Under the pieces are notes generated by a model. It saw nothing but the letters and a program-made list of their open reading frames with translations. It had not been told where the DNA came from and made no database searches. A stretch of DNA of 64,000 nt, from assembly GCA_002503985.1 (NCBI GenBank), contig DASW01000008.1:1-64000 (forward strand). Reading direction: 5' to 3'. This stretch comes from Thermoplasmata archaeon UBA61. GTDB lineage: Archaea; Thermoplasmatota; Thermoplasmata; Lutacidiplasmatales; UBA184. How positions within the stretch are numbered: the first letter of the stretch is position 1; every line of letters begins with the position of its first letter. The position numbers were made by a program, and so were the translations under genes. This document shows positions 25,540 through 33,329 of the stretch, one piece after another.

Positions 25540-26352
25540 GTGACCGGACCGGCACGGGCGGAGCTGGAGGTCCTCTACCGGATCAGTGTCGCGGTCCAGC
25601 AGGTGGTCCGCGACGCGGAAGGGTCGCCGCACCGGGCGGACGTCGTCGCCATGGGCGCCGACGGGACCCCGACTGAGGAGCTCGACCGGCTCGCCGAGAC
25701 CGAGATCCTGAAGGTCCTCGACGCGGAGGGAGTGGACTGGAACCTCCTCTCGGAGGAGATCGGCCACGTCTCCCGAGGCGGGCAGAGCACGCTGGTGGTG
25801 GACCCGATCGACGGAACGTCGAACGCGCTGCGGAGCCTTCCGTTCTCCACGGTCTCTCTCGCGCTCGGCCGTCGGGACCTCGCCGGGATCGACCTCGGCT
25901 TAGTTCGGGACCTCCATCGCGGGACGACCTACTGGGCCGCCCGAGGCCAGGGGGCGTTCCGGGACGGTCGGCGGATCCACACGCGCCCGTGGACCCCGCG
26001 CAGCGAGATCTTCTTCGTCAACCTCGGACGGCCCGCTTCCGAGCGGGGGGCGCGGCTCGCGACCAAGTCGCGACGGATCCGCTCGCTGGGATGCGCATCG
26101 CTCGAGATCCTGATGGTCGCACAGGGAAGCGCGGACGGTTATTTCTTCGAGAACACGCCCGAGACGCGGAACCTCCGCGTGACGGACGTGGCCGCCGCCT
26201 ACCGGATCCTCCTCGAGGCCGGTGGCGGCGTGAGCGACGCCAAGGGCCAGCCGATCGAATCGTTCCCCCTTACGGTGGACCGACGCACGAGCATCTTCGC
26301 CTGGGGCGACCCCACCCTGTGCGCGCGGGCGACCGAGGAGGGGTACCTTTGA
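25540..26352 (+). CDS. Inositol monophosphatase / fructose-1,6-bisphosphatase family protein
   Basis: A Mg-dependent sugar phosphatase of 270 residues. Metal-binding motifs are present: the SEE stretch near 71-73, VDPIDGTSN (87-95, with Asp88 and Asp91), and the C-terminal VTDVAAAYRILLEAGG, which corresponds to the WD-containing motif but has V-T-D. In archaea such enzymes often act on both inositol phosphate and fructose bisphosphate, serving gluconeogenesis or inositol-lipid and solute synthesis. The TGA stop overlaps the TTG start of the NAD kinase gene, so the two are coupled. Confidence 0.9.
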   Translation: MTGPARAELEVLYRISVAVQQVVRDAEGSPHRADVVAMGADGTPTEELDRLAETEILKVLDAEGVDWNLLSEEIGHVSRGGQSTLVVDPIDGTSNALRSLPFSTVSLALGRRDLAGIDLGLVRDLHRGTTYWAARGQGAFRDGRRIHTRPWTPRSEIFFVNLGRPASERGARLATKSRRIRSLGCASLEILMVAQGSADGYFFENTPETRNLRVTDVAAAYRILLEAGGGVSDAKGQPIESFPLTVDRRTSIFAWGDPTLCARATEEGYL

Positions 26353-27227
26353 AGATTGGCCTCACCGCGAACCCCCGCAAACCGGTGGCGATGTCGCTCG
26401 CTCGGCGTGCGGTCGAACTGATCGACGGGCGGGCCGAAGTGGTCGTCGCCGACGAGTCCGCGGGCATCGCCCCCGACGTCCCCCACAAGCCGATCGAGGA
26501 CCTCGACCCGGACGTTCTCATCGCGATCGGGGGGGACGGAACGTTCCTCTACACCCTCCGGCGGTCGGACGCGCCACTGCTTCCGATCAACGCCGGCACG
26601 GTGGGGGTCCTCGCCGAGGTCGAGGCGAGCCGACCGAACGAGTTCGAGGGGGCGATCGAACGCCTGCTGAAGGGATTCTACTTCCTCGAAGAGCGCATGA
26701 AGCTCGCCGCGCTGGTCGGGAACACGCCCGTGCCGGATGCGACCAACGACTTCGTACTGCACTCGGCCCAGGTCGGGAAGATGGGGCTCTTCGAGATCGC
26801 GTTCGATGGCCATGTGGCAGGTCATATCCGGGCCGACGGCCTCATCCTCGCGAGCCCGACCGGTTCGACCGCCTACTCCCTGAGTTCCCTCGGGCCGATC
26901 GTAGACCCCGGCCTGGACGCGATCGTGCTCACCTCGATCGCCCCGTTCCGCGTCGAGGCTCGCGCGATCGTCATCGAGCCGCTGCGGACCGTCCGGCTGC
27001 GGCCGGTAGTCCCCGGTCGCGGGGCCCTCGTCATCGCGGACGGACAGGACGAGTACCCGCTCCCGCTCGACTCGGCGCTCATGGTCTACCGCTCTCCTCG
27101 GCGGGCCACGCTCGTCCGCTTCGGCACCCGGTTCTTCCAGCGCCTGCGGGGGAAGCGGATCCTCCCGTGGACCGAGAACGGGTCGGAAGGAGGAACGTCG
27201 GTTGCCGGTCTTCCGCCCCACCCGTAA
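26349..27227 (+). CDS. nadK: NAD kinase
   Basis: Phosphorylates NAD to NADP. The GGDGT nucleotide-binding motif is at 61-65, followed by INAGTVGVLAEV and the NAD-binding SPTGSTAYSLS segment; the length of 292 residues is normal. The start is a TTG overlapping the IMPase stop (TTGA), chosen because it gives the expected N-terminus LKIGLTANPRK. Its end overlaps the next gene by 26 bp. In some archaea NAD kinase is fused to an IMPase-like phosphatase; here the two are separate but coupled neighbours. Confidence 0.93.
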   Translation: MKIGLTANPRKPVAMSLARRAVELIDGRAEVVVADESAGIAPDVPHKPIEDLDPDVLIAIGGDGTFLYTLRRSDAPLLPINAGTVGVLAEVEASRPNEFEGAIERLLKGFYFLEERMKLAALVGNTPVPDATNDFVLHSAQVGKMGLFEIAFDGHVAGHIRADGLILASPTGSTAYSLSSLGPIVDPGLDAIVLTSIAPFRVEARAIVIEPLRTVRLRPVVPGRGALVIADGQDEYPLPLDSALMVYRSPRRATLVRFGTRFFQRLRGKRILPWTENGSEGGTSVAGLPPHP

Positions 27228-27735
27228 GCGCCTCCCCGGGTCCCCTCGCCTCGGCGATACCCCTCGCGCGATCACGCGACGCGCTCTCTCGAGCGCGCTC
27301 GCGAGCGCCCGGTCCGCCTACCCGAACGAGTTCGGTGGGGTCCTCCGCGCCGACCCCCCCGGGGTCATCAGCGAGCTCCTGTTGGTACCGGGCACGACCG
27401 CGGGGCGACGTCACGCGAACTTCCAGCTCTACATGCTTCCCGCCGACCTGACGGTCGTGGGGACGATCCACTCGCACCCCTCCGGGGCGCTCCACCCCTC
27501 GGACGCCGACCTCCGCCTGTTCCGGAGCTGGGGACGACGCCACATCATCGTCGGCACCCCGTTCGGACCGGGCTCTTGGAGGGCGTACGACGGCAACGGG
27601 GAGGAGACCCGGCTCGAGGTGCACGAGACGGCGGCGGCTTCGGAACCGAGAGAGAAGCTGCCCGAGTATCGACCGAAAGCCGTCCACCGGCCTCTGCCCA
27701 GCGATACGGCGGACTTCCCCGAGGACGAGGCCTAG
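27202..27735 (+). CDS. JAMM/MPN+ metalloprotease
   Basis: A zinc isopeptidase of the Mov34/JAB1 type, which in archaea removes ubiquitin-like SAMP modifiers or processes them. The full JAMM signature is visible: Glu43 in PNEFGG, His90 and His92 in HSHPSG, Ser100, and Asp103 in HPSDADL. The N-terminal 25 residues are Arg/Pro-rich and the last 45 look disordered. It starts with TTG inside the end of the NAD kinase gene (26 bp overlap), so it is the third gene of the coupled unit. No SAMP or E1-like gene is nearby. Confidence 0.88.
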   Translation: MPVFRPTRKRLPGSPRLGDTPRAITRRALSSALASARSAYPNEFGGVLRADPPGVISELLLVPGTTAGRRHANFQLYMLPADLTVVGTIHSHPSGALHPSDADLRLFRSWGRRHIIVGTPFGPGSWRAYDGNGEETRLEVHETAAASEPREKLPEYRPKAVHRPLPSDTADFPEDEA

Positions 27736-27764
27736 GCCAAGGCGAGGGCTCGGAGCTCGCGGGC

Positions 27765-29357
27765 CTATTCGCGTACGGGGATCGTCGGAACCGGCAGGCG
27801 GTCCGGAGTGCGGGTCGGGTCCACGATCGGTCGGCCCGGTCGGGTGGGTTCGCTCGTGAGCCCGTGCATCCCGGCGAGGAGCTCGATGAACCCGATGAAG
27901 CCACGGAACGCGCCGCGAACGAGCTTCGTGTTGTGACCTTCCCAATCGAAGAAGTCGTTCAACATCCGCTTCGACTGGCGCAGCCCGTGCGTGAGCGCGC
28001 GCTTCAGGAGCTCCTGCTGGAGGGGGCTCAACCGGTCCCGACGGAACCAGTCCTTGGACTGGAGGTGACCGAGCGGTACGAAGAACATCGGAACGAGGAT
28101 CGCCTTGAACTCCCAGAGGTCGTCGATCAGGTCGATCGTCCGCTGGACGTCGTCCTCGGTCTCCTGCGGGAGCCCGACGATGAAGGTGCACGCCGGGAAG
28201 ACATGGTTGTCGTTCATCAGGCCGGCCGCCTGGACGACGAGCTCCGGCCATTGGGATGCCTTGAACGGTGCGACCTTTCCCGGCATCGCCGCGGTGATCA
28301 TGCGAGGGGACCCGGTCTCGACACCGACCTCGACCCCCCACCAGTCCTGCTTATCGTCGATGAGGACCTCAGCGCACTTCGAGAGGATCTTCGGCTTGGT
28401 CATCAGGGTGGCAATGGCCACGTGGCTCCAGCCCACCTGCTGATAGTAGCGCTTCGCGAGCTGGAGAAGCGGGATCAGCTTCTCCTCGTGCGGCATGATG
28501 TTCGGGCTGCCGTAGAACAGCACGTCGTCCGAGTGCAGGATCCCCTTGCGGACGTTGATCTTGGCGTTGACCTTGAGCTCCTCCTCGATCTTGTCGAGGG
28601 GGTACCAGCGCGTCGGTCGGGTGGTCACCGAGCAGAACGAGCACCCGCGGCAGCATCCTCGGCCGATCTCGACGAGACCGTTGACGCTCGGGAACCGGAT
28701 GGAGGAGATCTGCTCGACCTTGGGCGCCTCCTTGGCACCGAGCACGATGTGCGGGGGGAGGAACTCGTCGCGGAGCGCCTTTCCGACAATATCCTTCACG
28801 AACAGGTCCGCCTCGCCCTCGACGACCGAGTCGATGCCCCCGAAGGAGTCCACGAACTCCTGGATCCAGGGGAGCTTGAACCGGGTCGCGGGCGCCAGCT
28901 GCCAGGCGCATGGACCTCCCGCGATGATCTTGAGTCCCCGCTTGCGGGCCTCGACCACGGCCGGTTGCGTGAGCATTCGCTTGAAGTTGACACAGTTCAG
29001 GGTCTCCTTCTTCATCACCCCGCCGAACGTGGAGCTCGGAGGGTTGAGCCCGAAGTAGTCGTGGCCCGAGATCAGGAGGAGCTTCGCCTGGCCCGGCATG
29101 TACCTGTCGAGATGGCTCGGGTGAACGATCCGTGCGTCGAACCCGGCGTCCATGAGCGACGCCTCGATCTTCCGCATCCCGTAGGGGGCTTGGCGGGGGA
29201 AGCCGTTCTCGTCCACGGGCATGTCGGGGAAGAAGAGCCGCTTGTAGACACCCTCGGGCAGGATGTACGCTGGGGTGGTGGTGCCAAACCCCAGGAATTC
29301 CTTCCCGTGGTGGTTGCTCATCATCGTCCAGTCGCAGGTGATGACAACTTCCGGCAT
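27765..29357 (-). CDS. B12-binding domain / radical SAM enzyme (Ta0216-like)
   Basis: A 530-residue enzyme with an N-terminal cobalamin-binding-like Rossmann region (about 60-190, with LLLISGHDYFG and IAGGPCAWQL) and a radical SAM core whose 4Fe-4S motif CCRGCSFC fits CxxxCxxC. The sequence resembles a B12/radical SAM family known from Thermoplasma; its reaction is unknown, and methylation or a lipid modification would be typical for the class. The ATG at 29357 has a GAGGT site 6 nt upstream; the 13-residue upstream extension to 29396 is less likely. It is convergent with the JAMM gene. Confidence 0.85.
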   Translation of the reverse strand: MPEVVITCDWTMMSNHHGKEFLGFGTTTPAYILPEGVYKRLFFPDMPVDENGFPRQAPYGMRKIEASLMDAGFDARIVHPSHLDRYMPGQAKLLLISGHDYFGLNPPSSTFGGVMKKETLNCVNFKRMLTQPAVVEARKRGLKIIAGGPCAWQLAPATRFKLPWIQEFVDSFGGIDSVVEGEADLFVKDIVGKALRDEFLPPHIVLGAKEAPKVEQISSIRFPSVNGLVEIGRGCCRGCSFCSVTTRPTRWYPLDKIEEELKVNAKINVRKGILHSDDVLFYGSPNIMPHEEKLIPLLQLAKRYYQQVGWSHVAIATLMTKPKILSKCAEVLIDDKQDWWGVEVGVETGSPRMITAAMPGKVAPFKASQWPELVVQAAGLMNDNHVFPACTFIVGLPQETEDDVQRTIDLIDDLWEFKAILVPMFFVPLGHLQSKDWFRRDRLSPLQQELLKRALTHGLRQSKRMLNDFFDWEGHNTKLVRGAFRGFIGFIELLAGMHGLTSEPTRPGRPIVDPTRTPDRLPVPTIPVRE

Positions 29358-29483
29358 GAACCGACCTCGTCCCGAGGGGCGGGACAGGCCGAGCACGGGG
29401 AACCCCTTCTTATGGGTATCGAAGCCCCCGAAGCGACATCCTGAGGCGGTCTACGACGGCGAAGCGGTCCCGGACCGCCCTAG

Positions 29484-29738
29484 TCAAAAATCGGTTTCAT
29501 CGTCGTCCCGAGGGATGACGCCCTCGAGGGGGTCGCCCGCCTCTTCGGGAGGCTCTTCGGCGTCCCCGGACTCATGGAACGCGGGGTCGCGCTGCATCAG
29601 GTGGATCCGCACGCATTCGCGGTGGGCGGGGTTCCCGTTCCAGGAGCTGGTCTCGGCCGGGTCCCCGAGCGGTTCCTTGCACAGCCAGCAGATCTCGGGG
29701 GGTGGGCTGATCCAGGAGATCCGCCGGGGAGACTCCAT
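29484..29738 (-). CDS. Small zinc-finger-like protein with acidic tail
   Basis: An 84-residue protein with one likely zinc site, CWLC at the N-terminal side and AHREC (His and Cys) about 20 residues later, followed by a tail rich in Glu, Asp and Pro. I do not recognise the family. The ATG at 29738 has a GGGAGG site upstream and a TATA-like element near 29771-29778. The same frame stays open to 30068, but that extension is antisense to the HTH-CBS gene and is rejected. Confidence 0.65.
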   Translation of the reverse strand: MESPRRISWISPPPEICWLCKEPLGDPAETSSWNGNPAHRECVRIHLMQRDPAFHESGDAEEPPEEAGDPLEGVIPRDDDETDF

Positions 29739-29852
29739 CGGGGCCTCCCACCAAGTATGCGGGGGGGGCCCTTTACCTTTCGGAAGTCCCGTTCCACGGG
29801 CTAAGGGACCCCCGGCAAACACCCTTAACCTGTACGGAGCGTCGACCCCGAC

Positions 29853-30431
29853 GTGGACACCCTCACCGAGATCCGCCGCCGTCGGATCGCCCTGGGCATC
29901 TCGCTGGGCGAGCTCGCCCGGGCCATCGGGAGGAGCGACGCGACCCTTTCGCGCATCGAACGGGGGCAGATCCGACCGTCGTACGAGCTCGTCCAGCGGA
30001 TCCTTTCCTATCTCGAGACCCAAGAAGGGCTCACCGCGCCGCGACTCACCGTCGGGGAGCTGATGCACCGACCCTTGGTGACCGTCGAGCCGAACGCCAC
30101 CCTAGCGACGGCCGCACAGCGCATGGAGAGCGGGGCGTACTCCCAGTTGCCCGTGGTGGACCAGGGGCGTGTCGTGGGGTCGCTTTCCGAATCCGCGCTG
30201 CTCCGAGCGCTCGCCCGGCCGAATGCCCAACGGGGGCGCGTCCGGGAGGTCCTCGAGCCGCCGTACCCCGTCCTGGACGAGGGGTTCCCCGCGGACCTCC
30301 TCCCCCCCCTTCTCGGCCGGTACCCGGCGATCCTGGTCGCCCGCCACGGGGACCTGGAGGGGATCGTCACCAAGGCGGACCTCATTCGGGGGCTTCGCGG
30401 GGCGTCCCTGCGGCGAAAGCCGGGCGACTAG
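29853..30431 (+). CDS. HTH (XRE-type) regulator with paired CBS domains
   Basis: A 192-residue predicted DNA-binding regulator. Residues about 4-55 form an XRE-like helix-turn-helix (IALGISLGELARAIGRSDATLSRIE), and residues about 65-185 form two CBS repeats (VGELMHRPLVTVEPNATL and the LEGIVTKADLIRGLR end). CBS pairs bind adenine nucleotides such as AMP, ATP or SAM, so this is probably an energy- or metabolite-sensing repressor. Archaeal HTH-CBS proteins of this layout are known. The GTG start follows a CCTTAACC box by 30 nt. Target genes are not evident. Confidence 0.88.
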   Translation: MDTLTEIRRRRIALGISLGELARAIGRSDATLSRIERGQIRPSYELVQRILSYLETQEGLTAPRLTVGELMHRPLVTVEPNATLATAAQRMESGAYSQLPVVDQGRVVGSLSESALLRALARPNAQRGRVREVLEPPYPVLDEGFPADLLPPLLGRYPAILVARHGDLEGIVTKADLIRGLRGASLRRKPGD

Positions 30432-30437
30432 ACCCGC

Positions 30438-30660
30438 CTAGTCCTCGGCATTCGCGACCCGGACGACGGCGGGCGAGGCCCGGACCACGAGCTCGGCGGC
30501 CACCATCCCGAGACGGTCGGGGTTCTCCGAGTGGCCCACGGCGGGGCCTCCCACCCGCGCGAGGTCGAGCGTCGAATTCCCGACGCGGGCGCGAGGCGTC
30601 CCGCGGAAGAAGGGGTTCCCACCGGCCGGTTCGCGATGGGTTCTTGTATCCCATCGAAGC
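30438..30660 (-). other. Coding-like stretch without a start codon
   Basis: The 243-bp gap between the HTH-CBS gene and the metallopeptidase-like gene contains a minus-strand frame with GC-rich third positions and protein-like composition (for example NSTLDLARVGGPAVGH), ending in TAG at 30438. No ATG, GTG or TTG opens it before about 30556. It may be a remnant or a chance frame. Confidence 0.2.
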
Positions 30661-30674
30661 TGCCCCGCACCAGT

Positions 30675-31256
30675 ATGGCTCCCGCTCGCCGCAAATCCCA
30701 AAGCGACCCTCAGCCGCCCAAGGACTTCCGAATCTCGCGCGACCTGCCGGTCGGCCGCCATCCGCTGCTCGCCGCCTTCCCCGGAGCGGACCAGCTCCCC
30801 GTCGCGGTCCGCCTCCAACCGGACCAGGTCGAACGGGCCAAGCTGTTCGATGAGACGTGCGTTCAGGTCGTCGACCAGGACCTCTGGATGTACGTCGCTC
30901 CGTGGGACATGCCCCCGGGCGCTCGGCGCGAATGGAAGCCGGTGCTCTCGCCCGGCTCGGATTGCATCGTGATCGGGAAGAGCCACCTCGCCGAAAGTCC
31001 CTCGCTCGTGCTCTACCTCGACATCTTCCACGAGCTCTGCCACGTGATCCAACGGCAGGGGGGCGCGAACCTCTTCGCCCCCGGGGTGAGCTACGTGAAG
31101 CGCTGGACGGAGGTCGAGGCGTACCGGTTCGTGGTGGCAGAGGCGCGGACGCTCGGCGTCTCCGACGAGTTCCTCCGGGATTACCTTCGCGTCGAGTGGA
31201 TCAGCAAGGACGAGCACCGAGAGCTTCTCGAGAGCCTCGAGGTCCGCCCCGCCTAG
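30675..31256 (+). CDS. HExxH metallopeptidase-like protein
   Basis: A 193-residue protein with a zinc-protease HExxH site, FHELCHVIQRQG (His119, Glu120, His123), and Glu residues 23-33 positions later (WTEVEAYRFVVAEAR) that could give the third ligand. No signal peptide is seen, so it probably acts in the cytoplasm. I do not recognise a specific family; it resembles IrrE/ImmA-like or minigluzincin-type enzymes only in this motif. The ATG at 30675 follows a TTGTATCC box by 31 nt; the in-frame extension to 30531 is not protein-like. Confidence 0.7.
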   Translation: MAPARRKSQSDPQPPKDFRISRDLPVGRHPLLAAFPGADQLPVAVRLQPDQVERAKLFDETCVQVVDQDLWMYVAPWDMPPGARREWKPVLSPGSDCIVIGKSHLAESPSLVLYLDIFHELCHVIQRQGGANLFAPGVSYVKRWTEVEAYRFVVAEARTLGVSDEFLRDYLRVEWISKDEHRELLESLEVRPA

Positions 31257-31310
31257 GCCGCCCGAGGTCCCGGAGGGGCCGCGGGAGCGGTCGGTCGCCG
31301 CTCTCGATGC

Positions 31311-32774
31311 GTGAAGAACCGATTCTTTATCCCCCTGAACCCCGAGTCGAACTGCCTACCGGGGGCGCGCCACACGTCGATCGACATCAAGGCCCGCCCG
31401 ATACTTCGTCCCTCGACGAACGACCTGTGGTTCCTCGCCTACCTTCCGCTCGCGGTGTCGGACGGGATCGCGACCCCGCTCATCCCGCTCCTCGCGCTCC
31501 AGCACTTTGGCGCGAGCGCGTTCGTGGTCACGATCATCATCGCGGCGAGCGCGATGAGCCAGGTCCCGTTCACGATCCTGTGGGGGAATCTGTCCGACCG
31601 GGTCGCGCACCGGAAGTACTTCCTCGTCGGCTCGTTCCTCGCGACCGGCGTGAGCATCATCCTCATCGCTCTCGCGACCAACCTTCTCACGTTCTTCTGG
31701 CTCAACGTCGTCGAGGGCCTCGCCTCCGCCGCGAGCGCGCCGATCGGGACGATGCTCCTGCTCGAGACACGCCACAAGCGGTGGTGGCCGACGGACATCG
31801 GCCTCTTCGGCCTCATCTCCGGTCTCGGCACGACCGCGGGGCTCGCGATCGGGTTCCTCTGGCTGTTCGTGATCGGGTACTCCCAGCCCGCGATCCAGGC
31901 GATGACCGCGCTCCTGCTCGTCTCGGGAGCCCTGGCCCTGGTCTCCGCCGGCGTCGCTTGGGCATGGATCGAAGAGCCCGCCGCTCGGGTCGAGCGCCGG
32001 ACGGTGTCGGGTCTCCTCAACCTCAACCGGGGCGCGGTCGAACGGTTCCGCCACGTCCGGGCCCGGATCTCCGGGCTCGTCGACCTCACGCGGTCCACGG
32101 CCGAGCGTCTGCCCGGTCGTGAGTACCTCTTCCTCGCCGCCCTCGGGGTGATGAGCGTCGGCTTCGACATCTTCTACGGCCCGTTCCCGGTGTTCCTATG
32201 GCAGGACGCGAAGTTCACGGACGCGGGGGTCTTCATCGTCTACCTGGGCGCGTCGGCGGCCTCCACGGCCCTCTTCTTCCATTCGGGGAAGGCGGTCGAG
32301 ACCCACTCCCCGAAGTCGGTCTTCCTCGAATCGCTCGGCGGGCGTGTCGTCCTGATGCTCCTGTTCCTCTGGGGCCCGGTCTACGTCCTGCTCGGCCTCG
32401 GGACGCCCGCGCTCCTCGTCTGGCTCACGCTCCTCAACGCGCTCCTGGGGGTTACTTGGGCGTTCATCAGCACGGCCAGCACCCTCTTCCTCGTTCGCTT
32501 GGTCGGTCGGTCCGCCCGCGGTCGGGCGCTCGGCCTCTACAACGCGATCGCCGGGGCGGGAAGCCTCATCGGAACGCTCCTCGGGGGCTGGCTCTACGCC
32601 ACCTACGGTGTCCACTTCGCCTACTCGGTCGCCGCGCTCACGGTGGTTCTCGGCGCCGCCTTGCTGCTCCCGATCCCGTACCACATGTTCCAGTTCTCGC
32701 ACGCGATCACCCACCGCCGTCATATCGGGCGCAACGCACGGGCGGTCGCCCGACCCCTACGCCGAAAGGGATAG
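31311..32774 (+). CDS. MFS transporter
   Basis: A 487-residue membrane transporter with about 12 helices; the A-motif-like loop reads GNLSDRVAHRK after helix 2. A hydrophilic central loop of about 60 residues (around 225-275) separates the two six-helix halves. The start is a GTG giving MKNRFFIPLNPES; the soluble N-terminus of about 38 residues is longer than usual, so a downstream start is possible. The substrate is unknown. It lies 54 nt after the metallopeptidase-like gene on the same strand. Confidence 0.83.
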   Translation: MKNRFFIPLNPESNCLPGARHTSIDIKARPILRPSTNDLWFLAYLPLAVSDGIATPLIPLLALQHFGASAFVVTIIIAASAMSQVPFTILWGNLSDRVAHRKYFLVGSFLATGVSIILIALATNLLTFFWLNVVEGLASAASAPIGTMLLLETRHKRWWPTDIGLFGLISGLGTTAGLAIGFLWLFVIGYSQPAIQAMTALLLVSGALALVSAGVAWAWIEEPAARVERRTVSGLLNLNRGAVERFRHVRARISGLVDLTRSTAERLPGREYLFLAALGVMSVGFDIFYGPFPVFLWQDAKFTDAGVFIVYLGASAASTALFFHSGKAVETHSPKSVFLESLGGRVVLMLLFLWGPVYVLLGLGTPALLVWLTLLNALLGVTWAFISTASTLFLVRLVGRSARGRALGLYNAIAGAGSLIGTLLGGWLYATYGVHFAYSVAALTVVLGAALLLPIPYHMFQFSHAITHRRHIGRNARAVARPLRRKG

Positions 32775-32793
32775 CGCCGTCCCTGAGCCGCCC

Positions 32794-33297
32794 TTAGCCG
32801 AACATCTCCCAAGTGAGGGTGCGCACGACGTACCCCAACGAGAGATGAGCGAGGAACACTTCCAGAGCCGGAGGGTACTCCTCGATCACACAGGAACGGA
32901 ATCCCAGCCGCCCGACCCCGACGGGTTCGGTCCCCCGAAGCACGGCGAACCGTCCCGTGAGCCGTTCGTTGATCGTGTACTCGACCCCACCGTACAGGAT
33001 GGTCATCGGACCGAACGTGGTCGCCTTCGTCTTCCAGAGGTCCTCGCCGACCTGGATCCGGATCTCGTCCGCCTTCGCCCGGTAGGAGATGATCGAACGA
33101 CCGTCCCTCGACGCGTTCGGCCGGTCGAGCACGTACTCGGTCGAGAAGAGGGCGGCGATCCGCTGACCCAGCCCCGGACTCTCGGACTCGACCGGTCGTC
33201 CGGTCCAGACCTCAGGGCCGACCTCGACCTCGATGACGTTCTTCAGTACACGAGCCGTCGCCCGGATCATCGGCCGCTCGAAGGAGTAACCGGCCAT
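32794..33297 (-). CDS. Conserved-looking hypothetical protein, beta-rich
   Basis: A 167-residue soluble protein I do not recognise. Alternating hydrophobic patterns suggest beta strands (DEIRIQVGEDLWKTKATTFG, GRFAVLRGTEPVGVGRLG), which recalls the tubby-like/LURP-one fold, but that is only an impression. No cysteine cluster or membrane helix is visible. The ATG at 33297 opens the longest frame; ATG 33270 is an alternative that fits better with a start of transcription driven by the near-palindromic box at 33302-33309. It is divergent from truD. Confidence 0.7.
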   Translation of the reverse strand: MAGYSFERPMIRATARVLKNVIEVEVGPEVWTGRPVESESPGLGQRIAALFSTEYVLDRPNASRDGRSIISYRAKADEIRIQVGEDLWKTKATTFGPMTILYGGVEYTINERLTGRFAVLRGTEPVGVGRLGFRSCVIEEYPPALEVFLAHLSLGYVVRTLTWEMFG

Positions 33298-33301
33298 CAG
33301 G

Positions 33302-33309
33302 TATTAATG
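33302..33309 (+). promoter_or_regulatory. TATA box of truD
   Basis: TATTAATG starts 28 nt before the GTG of truD, so the mRNA is probably leaderless. The box is nearly palindromic and may also act toward the minus-strand gene. Confidence 0.6.
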
Positions 33310-33329
33310 GCGACACCGGTCGGTGGCGC

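Noticed and set aside
27576..29444. 622-codon open frame on the plus strand
   Set aside because: It is antisense to the B12/radical SAM gene; the translation is rich in Arg, Glu and His with no domain, as expected of a high-GC shadow.
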